The notes under the pieces were generated by a model that ran no database searches, had not been told where the DNA came from, and saw only the letters and a program-made list of their open reading frames with translations. Of a stretch of DNA of 64,000 nt, positions 55,729-64,000 are shown one piece after another. Source of the stretch: Haliotis asinina (Eukaryota > Mollusca > Gastropoda > Lepetellida > Haliotidae). The translations under genes and the position numbers were made by a program. The stretch covers positions 44,182,645 to 44,246,644 of the forward strand of contig NC_090281.1 in the NCBI RefSeq assembly GCF_037392515.1, written 5' to 3'. Position 1 is the stretch's first letter. Each line of letters begins with the position of its first letter.

Positions 55729-55959
55729 AAATACAAACATACATATGAGTTTTAACACAATGATTCTAGTCTTACATAAGTCTAATACATTTACAACACA
55801 TTTTCACGCACTATCTCAGCTGTTTGAAAGTTATTAGTTGAAGTCCATTCTAAAGTTTAACATGATAAGGTGTCCAGCCGCGTCGAGGAACTGGAGCGCT
55901 GTTCTCCTTTCAGTAACTAGCTGATGACGAAGTCTGTCCAGACAGCTGCCGAGGTTTCT

Positions 55960-56700
55960 CTAGACTCTGGATCTGGGGCGGACAGCTGAGCCATGTTCAA
56001 TCTGTCTCCTGGCCATTGTTTTCGTTGTGTCGAGGTATATTAGGGCGATCACAAATTCATAAATGTTGGGGTGAATTTTCTGAACCATCTTCTCGAATCT
56101 GTTGTGGAATCCCTCCAAATGATTGTTAGTTCTGGGGCCAGTGTTTCCATGTTGATTCGAAATGTGAGGCGGGAATCGTGCGTCGTAATCTACCCAAGTA
56201 GATGTCATGTAGTCGTAGAACTGGTTGAGACTGGTTCAGGACTTCCATCCAGGCATCTTGGACCTGATCCACTGGGAGGAGGGTAAGAGAGACAACACGT
56301 CGCACATGGGAGTTGAAGGCGGGGTTGCTCTCGTAGGTGTTGACAGGGCCTTTCTTGGAAACCTGACGCCAAACTGCTTGCGTAAAGTGAAAATAACATC
56401 CACGGACGTCAGAATCTGGGAAAACTTTCTCGATGGCTCCAATGGCAGCAGCTTCGGAGTCTGTTGGCACTACAGAAGGAGAAAGGTGGTAAGCAAAATG
56501 TCTTTCAAGTAAGTAATTATAAACAATACACTTGTTTCCACAGACAAAAATGTTCCATCCATGTACACTGTTTCGGCATCAACAAGGATATCTTACGTCT
56601 CTGTGGTACTGAAGAGCAAGAGCGCTGTCTACCATCAGGAACTGTTGGCCGTCTGTAGTCTCAGTCCGGGAACCTAAACACAGGAAACTGTATGTAAGAT
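55960..56700 (-). pseudogene. MULE (Mutator-like) transposase relic
   Basis: The minus strand reads DAETVYMDGTFLSVET (about 56590-56545; D of the DGTF block), then PTDSEAAAIGAIEKVFPDSD, VRGCYFHFTQAVWRQVSKKG (the second block with C..H), LTLLPVDQVQDAWMEVL, and in another frame GNTGPRTNNHLEGFHNRFEK and MVQKIHPNIYEFV (the RTNN.EG..N block with the catalytic Glu). These are the main motifs of MULE transposases. Frame changes and missing ends make it inactive. No FLYWCH finger or terminal repeats were identified. Confidence 0.85.
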
Positions 56701-57074
56701 GATTTTCTTAACAACTTTTTTCTAAGCATGAATTAAGGTTGAATAGTATTTCTTTTAGTATTTTTAATTGTTAGTTTCAAAATACCTGTGAGGTCAACAT
56801 CAGCACAGGTCAGTGGGACTAAACCAACTAATCTACTCGTTACATAAAAACAAAACAAAACAAACAAAACAAACCCCCAAAACATGTTGATTGTGATAAG
56901 CAGACTCTGTCGCAGAGAAACCTCAATGTTTTGTTTATTGACTATATGTCTGCCTGCCTGTCTTATGACAATATGGAATGCACAACTTCAATCATTGACC
57001 ACATGCAATTTGAAATTAACACCTATTGGGCTTATAAGCCATATACAAAGAGTCGGCTAAGTGTATGGGCAAAT

Positions 57075-57335
57075 CAAGCAGTGGCCAATGAAAAGACTTC
57101 GTTACACTTAAGTGCAGTGACTGGATTCGGTATCGCGGCTGCTTCGTTTCGAGGGAGGTAAACCCAAGTAGAAAATACTGCACTTTTGATTTGCGATTAT
57201 ACGCTTATAATTTTGTTTATTTGTGTTTTTTTTCTTAATCAGAAATGCATTTTACATATTATGAATAAGTGAATACTGTGTTTTAATTGTGTTTGATTTT
57301 TTGGTTGCATGTGACCTTTGAATGCAAAATGCACG
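57075..57335. repeat. Interspersed repeat with CCAAT word, copy 2
   Basis: Partner of 49520-49800 in the same orientation, about 80 percent alike by eye. The left part includes tggccaatgaaaagacttcg. No coding frame. The flanks 56700-57074 and 57336-58216 hold nothing I can name. Confidence 0.75.
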
Positions 57336-58216
57336 AAGAGGTGTATGTCCTATATGGGTTGATCTGAAGTCTCCGGTTTCTGATCATAAAGTTTTGTTCT
57401 CTTAGTCCTAATTGACAAAGTCAATGCCATGTTATTTCCTTAATTATGTGAACGGCAGAGTACATCTTCTTTGAGCTGCATTCATTATCACTTTACCCTA
57501 CATTTATGTACCTTGTTTTTGTTATCGAAAAATCAAAATTCATTTCGACTTCCAAGATCATCACTTGATCATCACATCAATCAAGCCGGTGGCATATTAC
57601 AAGAATTATTTTTTAAATGGTCAATAATATCAGTATCTGCAAACTGTAGAGGTTTGGCAGAAAATGTAAAAGACAGGAAATAAAGAAAATGTGGCCATAA
57701 AAGAAATATTCTATTATCTGACTACAAGATGTTCACATTTTGAAAAAAGAACAATGTTTTTAAATAAGACAGAAAATAAATGGCGTATAAATTGTACCAT
57801 TGCTCCACATACTTCAAATGCAAGATATAAAACTGCGATATAAAAATTCATAAAAGCCATATAGATGCGGGTGGTAAGTATATTATAGCCGACATAAATA
57901 TTGATGGTATTAAATGACTTTGACAATTTTGTACGGACCAAATGAAGATGAACCAGCCTTTTATTCTAAATTATTCATAGAAAAAAATGAACAATTAGAC
58001 TTAGTAAATGCATAGAGGGAGCAGAATATTAATGACAGAAAATATGCATGGTGGAAAACAAACCCAAAACTAACAAGCAAGATTGGACGTTTTTCGTATC
58101 TCTCAAGGTATATTTAACACTTCTCTTGACTTCGCTATTGTTCCATGCTATAAGTCGGACCACTCCCCAGTAACACGTAAATTCTGCAATGCTTTAAGTA
58201 AAGAACGGGGTCGTGG

Positions 58217-58456
58217 TTATTGGAAATTTAACACCACCACGTAATGAAGATTGAGAGTCTCGTCATTTCTGTGATATTGTGTCTGGCCTGTCTGTTGGTA
58301 ACGGTTCAGCAAGTTGCTGTTAATTGCTTGGCTGTAACTGGAGACCCTTGCAGTGTGACGTTGTGAGGACCCATTTCTGCCATACATTCGACTTATGACA
58401 GTCTCGGCATTTCTGGGGTGTTCTCTTTGAAACTGCATGGTTGTGCTTTTCCACAT
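58217..58456 (-). pseudogene. Possible Tc1 N-terminal relic
   Basis: The minus strand reads ISRMYGRNGSSQRHTARVSS and LLNRYQQTGQTQYHRND. The RYQQTG segment resembles the linker after the first helix-turn-helix of Tc1 transposases (RY..TG...D..RSGRP). No catalytic block follows. Weak call. Confidence 0.3.
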
Positions 58457-58761
58457 CTGTATTGATGCAACAATTGTGCACGGGTATTGTCAGCCAAGTT
58501 CATGGATGCTGTTTTTTTTAAAATTTTTATGCCACCAAGATATCCAGTTAATCACAGATTTCTACCTTGCTACTCGAACACAGAATGTGTTTTGGCGAAT
58601 GGTTTCTGAAACCATTTGACTTTATGGCAACATCTGTAATTACGACAACGTTTATTTACAGTTTCTTCTGTGCATCATTTATATGCTATGCGCCAATATA
58701 TATTTCTATACTGTAAAAAGGAAGCGTTTTTAGTTATGAACAAAAATAATCTTAAGCAATG

Positions 58762-59005
58762 TGACCCGAGAAGGTCGGGGGCAGAGTAGGCCTTCAGCAA
58801 CCCATGCTTGCCATAAAAGGCGACTACGTTTGTCGTAAGAGGCGGCTATCGGGATGAGTGGTCAGGTTTGCTAGCTTGGTTGACACGTCATCGGTCCCCA
58901 ATTGCGCAGATCGATAGTCATGCAGTTGATCACTGGATTGTCTGGTCCAGGCTGTAATATATCTGGAATATTGCTGAGTGTGGCGTAAAACTAATCTCAC
59001 TCACT
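58762..59005 (+). mobile_element. TCACTCACT-tail SINE
   Basis: A fairly diverged copy from gacccgagaaggtcggg to taatctcactcact. The flanks cttaagcaat and ctttagcaat probably represent the target duplication. It is inserted at or inside the left part of the interspersed repeat that continues from 59006. Confidence 0.9.
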
Positions 59006-59960
59006 TTAGCAATTTAAGTTTTAGTAGTAAAGCCCTAACTATTCCAGCACTAGAATGTATGAGAACAGCAATTTCGTCGGAGTCTCAGAACCATACTGTC
59101 ACAAGAAGTAAACTTGATGTCTATCTGTTAGTGAAATAGTTGTACGGCGTATTCCAACAATTTGACAACACTTTCGATGTTTGGAAATAGGTTATGAGGC
59201 ATTCATGTTTATGAGACGTTCAGGGAGGCATTTGTGATGTATATTATGGCAAGCCACTGGATTCAGCGAAACCCTAATAAAGACCGTTGTAAAACCGGCC
59301 CTGCTTAGTATATACATCTGCTTATTTATCTATGTAACACCGTTTTGTCTACATGTGATCTATCAGTTCATTTACTAATTCATTTCACTACAACGTAGTA
59401 TTTCAGTACATGAAAAAAGCAAAAGAACAAAGTTAAATCAGTTATATGGACACACTGATAACAAGTCATCCGGGACCAGAAGATCGTATTGTGATGTTAG
59501 AGTTAGGCTTACAGATCCAAAGTGCAGTGCATTTTCTGTACGTGAGACTATAGTTATCAGCCACTCTTATCACGTCAAATGCAACCCGTGTACCACAGTG
59601 ACATTCAAGCTGAGTGTTTACGTAATCCTGTAATGACAGAGTTAGTATTCAATAACAACCATATCGCTTTTCTAAGTAGGTGATAAAATCGAGCGAGCGT
59701 AGGGAAGTTCGAAATATCAATTTTGGTTTGTGATAGCGTGCACAGGTAAATGCGGACGACAATCCAGTCTCAAACTGTGGCTGAGAAATAAACTTACGTG
59801 TGTTTTCCCAGGTAAGCAACCTTACTATATTCTAGTGTATTAAATTATTGACCATATCAGGTTATTACACCTCATTTTATTCTATTATGTATTAACTCAT
59901 TCTTCTGCCCTTGGCCTTACTTTTAGCGTTTCCGTATTTAATTCTGTGTTTCTGTGCTCA
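59006..59960. repeat. Unclassified interspersed repeat, copy 3
   Basis: The longest copy. Its first half matches 15440-15880, its second half matches 28150-28480, so the three together define one repeat of about 0.9 kb. It has no open frame and no visible terminal inverted repeats. It ends near cttctgcccttggcc...ttctgtgtttctg. Confidence 0.8.
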
Positions 59961-61169
59961 CTGTTCCAAGATTGGGGCAAAACAAATTAAAAGGGAAGAA
60001 GATACTATTCATAATCATATCTCGAGAAACTAAACATTCATTTTACGATTTATGTCAGTCACCCAAATGAACAAGTACTAAGATAAGATGATTTTTTATT
60101 AACTAAAGGGAAATTTTGCATGTATTTTGTACAGTTCTCCAGTCTAAATAACGTTTTAATGAGTACCTGCAGGTCATTGCATGACAAGTCACAATATCAT
60201 CACCTCTCGAAATGGAACCCATACAAATCGATACGGTATACTTGGAATTTTTCGAAGTATCTAACTTTCGAGTTTTTCGAGGTTAGTAACGCAATAAATA
60301 TTATATCCTTGATTCAAATTTCAAACCTTCAGGCTATATTTCCTATCGATAAACATTTCAACTGCTGGCAAGCAATATCTTCTTGACATCATGCACATTG
60401 ACTCTGTAATGCCAATTTACAACTAATCTAAAGACTCAGTGACCCTCGTCGGCCAGAATAAACAAACAACAGTGTCAAGACTTTTTAATTATTGTTATTG
60501 TTTCAGAATAACATGCATTACCTAAAAAAAGGGTAATTCAACCAGTGCCTTACCTGTGAAACAACTGTCAATACACCTAACGTCGCTCAGTTTTTAAGAA
60601 AACGATATCGTCTGAGAAAAAATGGCGTCATGATTGAAATCTGCCGACAGAGTGATTCATGGGTCATTTATCACAACAAAGGATCAGCCGTTGTTTTCAT
60701 TACTAGTATTGCTGCCATGAACTGGTAGACCCGAAATTAAATGTATGTAAAATGTTTATGTGCATTAGGTCACCAAACCGCGAAATATAAATCACCCCGA
60801 AAGCTCCGGGGGTCTCAAACCTCGAAATGTTAGTACCTTGAAAATTTCCCGGTATATGGTAGTACAAAGCTACCACAATGATTACATCGCTGTCTGTACA
60901 AAAACAAATATTTTCAGAATATGTCTACTCTGTATTCATGGGATTGTGAATTATCTGTGACCACACACGAATTTTATGTGAAATACAATTTATCTGTGAT
61001 CAAGTGACTTGTATATATCACGCTCTTCTCGAGATGACAGATCATGTTTATGTAGACACACGGACTATTCTGTTTATTATACGGGTCCATTTTTGTTATA
61101 TTAATGTCGATAAAATTAGCTTAACGTATTCCAAATTCTTCAAAGTGGATACTAAGCACCGTCCACTTT
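59961..61169. other. No gene recognised
   Basis: AT-rich; short unremarkable frames only. Confidence 0.4.
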
Positions 61170-61172
61170 GAA

Positions 61173-61390
61173 ATGCCTCGCTTGCATCCCAAGTACACTG
61201 TCCTCAGGCTCCCCATTGTTCTCGGTGCCCTTGGTTTGATACCTCCTGATCGCTTGGCGCAGATCATGCGAGTACCCGGGTTCTCCACCGGGAGCACAGC
61301 CCTTCTGACAATCTGGGTAATGCAGAAGGCTGCAGTGTTGGGGAGCTTTCACATTCTCCGGAAAGTTCTTGGTGGGTTCGACTAGGCAGT
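61173..61390 (+). pseudogene. R2-like LINE, C-terminal RT fragment
   Basis: A plus-strand frame reads LPIVLGALGLIPPDRLAQIM, then VMQKAAVLGSFHILRKVLGG. This matches the C-terminal segment (VPIV.GALG.IP ... LQK..LLGTA.ILR.VL) of reverse transcriptases of the R2-related type common in molluscs. It is only a 3' end fragment, open as far as it goes, with the stop at 61383-61385. The longer minus-strand frame over the same bases is a shadow. Confidence 0.7.
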
Positions 61391-61539
61391 GTTTCCTGGG
61401 AGAAGTCCCATTCGTTGTCTGGGCTACGTGTAGAGGGGCCGAGGGCCCGGAGCTGATGATGAGCCTTACCGCCCTGACTGTGCCAGGATCACCCAAACCC
61501 TTTCTGCTGCATATCTATCTTAATCTGTAAAACATTATA

Positions 61540-62333
61540 ATGATAATAAGAGTATTTATGGAGCGCTAGTTTCACATCACTGAGGGACATGCCCAAAGCG
61601 CGTATCACATATATGCACAGTAGGGACAACAGTAGATACAGTTAGTGGTAGCGTTGGAAGAGATAAGTTTTTAGTCCAGATTTAAACAAAGATAGCGTAG
61701 GTGCACTCTTGAGGTTAAATGGGAGAGAGTTCCATAATGAGACAGCTGCATGTGAGAAGGATTGAGCCCCAAAAGATTTCAGTTTATATTCTGGTACAGT
61801 TAAGAGCAGTTGGTCAGCTGATCGGAGATTTCTAGAGGGCTTGTAGTGGACAAACATCTCCTGAAGATAGACAGGGGCAACGATTTGAAAAGACTTGTAG
61901 ACTAAACAAAGGATCTTAAAGTCAATCCTTTCACGGATCCTGAGCCAGTGCAGTGACTTTAGAGCTGGGGAGATGTGAGAATGAAGCTTAGTCCTGGTTA
62001 TGATGCGGGCAGCCCTGTTCTATATCCTCTCCAGTCTGATCAGCTGATCTCCTGATATTCCCACGAGTAAGCTCTTACAGTAATCCAGACGAGAAAGGAT
62101 GAGCGATCTAGCCAGAGTGGCTGTGGTTTCAGCTGCAAGAAGATGACGGATTGATCCTGTGTATCTCAAATGAAAGCGACATACTTTGCAGAGATGGTCT
62201 ACTTGCTTATCCATAGTAAGAGAAGAGTCGGCAAAAGCACCAAGATTTTTTACATGAGGCGAGAAAAGTATGGGAGACTGTCCAATTTGCACCTGTCTGA
62301 ATAAAGTTACACAGAAACGGGACATTTGTTGAA
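61540..62333 (-). pseudogene. L2/CR1-type LINE, 5'-truncated
   Basis: The minus strand has HVKNLGAFADSSLTMDKQVD, SRLDYCKSLLVGISGDQLIR, RTKLHSHISPALKSLHWLRI-like sequence, VYLQEMFVHYKPSRNLRSAD and AVSLWNSLPFNLK. It ends FKSGLKTYLFQRYH at 61642, followed by the typical GCGCTCCATAAATACTC-type 3' tail with TTAT repeats. The frame is the same from 62325 to 61642 with one visible in-frame TAG (LERI*NRAAR). It is 5'-truncated at about 62333 and looks young compared with the relic at 29560. Confidence 0.85.
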
Positions 62334-63289
62334 GCTATTAAAATCTTAGCAGAAAATACAACAAAAGTTCTGCTCTTATTATCTAACAGCACGAAAAACT
62401 AATCTACTGTTGGACTGTTTGATATCAGTATTTGACACCATGATTGTTCTGATCCTAATCTACTGTTCTGAAATATGGGCATTAGAAAACATTAAGCAAA
62501 TCGAAAACAATCCAGTTGCCGAAGGTTCTGGCAATGGCAATTCTTTAACGTGTTTCGTAATTTGTTCCTAGAATGGATGGGTGTGTACATGTATGACTTA
62601 GCTCGGTAATTTTTATGTTTGCCGTGTATAGTTTCTTCTGAGCACTAGTTTATAATACAATGTGACTTCGACAATGTACGTATATATTGTAATATAATAA
62701 AACCATGTGTAATGTATTTATCAGTCATTTCTAAATGTAGTCCGTGCCTGAAGCCTCGGCTTGTTATTTTGTAAGAGAAAATGGGGTTGTTATGCGAGAC
62801 CATGACAACACGGTATCTGATTAGAAATGATCCCCAGCGACCTATGTTATCCTTATACTTGACATTCAGCCAGTTCTCAATCGCGCTTTGTTGGCAAGCT
62901 CGGGTTTGAAATCCACCCCAGCTGTGTTCGTAAGCTATGTGACCTAGTTGATAGCGTGTCATCATAACCTCATGATATCAAACACCAGTCTTTGTAATTT
63001 ACTGTGATTTACAGGTTGCCTCCAGAAAACTGGAATGCAGTCATGTTTGGAATTGACTAACCAACTCAACCCCACACAAGTGCCATATGTCTCAAAATAA
63101 AACATGACTTACAAGTTACAACACTACTAAATTTTGGATATTGTAGACATCGACACCTTAATTCATTCATGGAACACTGTTTCAACCATCGAGTTGACAG
63201 GACTGCAAAGTCAAGTTTAATTATTGACGTTCCTTATATCAGTAGGCAGTGCTTACCTACCAACTTTGTCTAGTCTGACTAACGGACCA
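62334..63289. other. No gene recognised
   Basis: A 106-codon minus-strand frame (62965-62645) has no motif I recognise and may be chance. Confidence 0.35.
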
Positions 63290-63395
63290 TAAGACTATTT
63301 CGGACATTTATCTGCAGGTTATCTGTATCAATACTGTAACGACTTCATTTACCTTTGCCTGCGCCACCTGACAAAAGACTTTAGGGCGCTATGCG
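63290..63395. repeat. Interspersed repeat shared with 29330-29445
   Basis: Same landmarks as the earlier copy (tactgtaacgacttcattta and gcgccacctga). Unclassified. Confidence 0.65.
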
Positions 63396-63488
63396 GACAG
63401 ACAGACATTTCTATTCAGTATAGAGGCCCCAGGCCTAAAATACAAACATAATACAATTTCAGTTACTGAGCATATTTAAAATTGATCC

Positions 63489-63754
63489 GACCCGTGAAGG
63501 TTCCTGGGTAGAATAGGCCTTCAGTAACCCATGCTTCCCATAAAAGGCGACTATGCTTGTCGTACGAGGCGACTAACGGGATCGGGTGGTCAAGCTCGCT
63601 GACTTGGTTGACACATGTCATCGGTTCCCAATTGCGCAGATCGATGGCCATTTTGTTGATCACTGGATTGTCCGGTCCAGACTCGATTATTTACAGACCA
63701 CCGCCATATAGCTGGATTATTGCTGACTGCGGCATAAAACTAAACTCACTCACT
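63489..63754 (+). mobile_element. TCACTCACT-tail SINE
   Basis: A full-type copy from gacccgtgaaggttcctgg to taaactcactcact, with similar tttaaa(a)ttg sequence on both sides as likely target duplication. Confidence 0.93.
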
Positions 63755-63836
63755 TTAAATTGTTCCTCTTCTCAGCATGATAGAGGAAATGTTCAACATT
63801 ATAAAGAGTGTTTGTGTTGGCATCTTCTAAAATGTT

Positions 63837-64000
63837 AACAACATACATAAGGTTTTTTCAGAGTATTACTAAGGTATTTCTTTCTAATATCTGCATATAG
63901 TGCGCATTCCAGCAAAATATGATATTCATCCTCAGTGGCATTTACAATATATCTTTTGCAGTAGCTACACAGCCTTAGATGTCTATCAGTATTAGTGTAT
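63837..64000 (-). pseudogene. LINE C-terminal Cys/His fragment
   Basis: The minus strand reads DRHLRLCSYCKRYIVNATED and EYHILLECALYADIRKKYL. This is the CxxC...EDExHxLLxC zinc-binding segment found after the RT of several non-LTR retrotransposons. It is cut by the window end. Confidence 0.75.

Noticed and set aside
61152-61496. 114-codon minus-strand frame
   Set aside because: The opposite strand over the same bases carries a recognisable R2-like reverse transcriptase end.

Overview
The window looks like a piece of a gastropod mollusc nuclear genome, most likely an abalone (Haliotis) or close relative. The main reason is a SINE family ending in a TCACTCACT tail, which I recall as very common in abalone DNA. 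At least eight copies lie here. Two further tRNA-derived SINE families, several non-LTR retrotransposon clades and invertebrate-type DNA transposons fit the same picture. The DNA is AT-rich and gene-poor, and most recognisable coding sequence is transposon-derived. I saw no retrovirus, LTR element, Polinton or toxin gene.

Layout. 1-165 is the edge of a minisatellite whose main block lies at 10625-15295. Between them are two LINE fragments (1500-1990, 2275-2700) and a tandem array at 4389-9655, in which a small minus-strand exon is repeated four times plus one ruined copy. A long inverted repeat (10147-10604) abuts the minisatellite. A possible terminal exon (15881-16041) and a Tc1 transposase relic (16395-17010) follow.

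17139-28145 is a three-deep nest. An old L1/Tx1-type LINE (minus strand) is split by an ISL2EU-type DNA transposon (19131-27911; THAP plus DDE transposase and a convergent SAP/SWIM/YqaJ gene). That transposon is itself split by an I/Nimb-like LINE (20220-24656) with a 13-bp target duplication, and it also carries a SINE.

31703-36544 holds a broken copy of a large invertebrate gene family of unknown function, with zinc-binding segments, a predicted PIN/FEN-like nuclease core and a CXC-type tail. A second I/Nimb-like LINE covers 38242-42541. Two more 5'-end pieces of that LINE family stand head to tail at 43950-45757.

The clearest host gene is a DUF288/STELLO-like glycosyltransferase on the plus strand (about 50066-52635). 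The rest holds a MULE relic (55960-56700), R2-like, L2/CR1-like and other LINE fragments, SINEs, and copies of unclassified interspersed repeats.

How the parts fit: the abundant SINE resembles the I/Nimb-like LINE at both ends, so that LINE is the likely source of its mobilising machinery. The tandem exon array shows unequal exchange inside the exon itself. All family assignments rest on reading motifs by eye; no database search was run.
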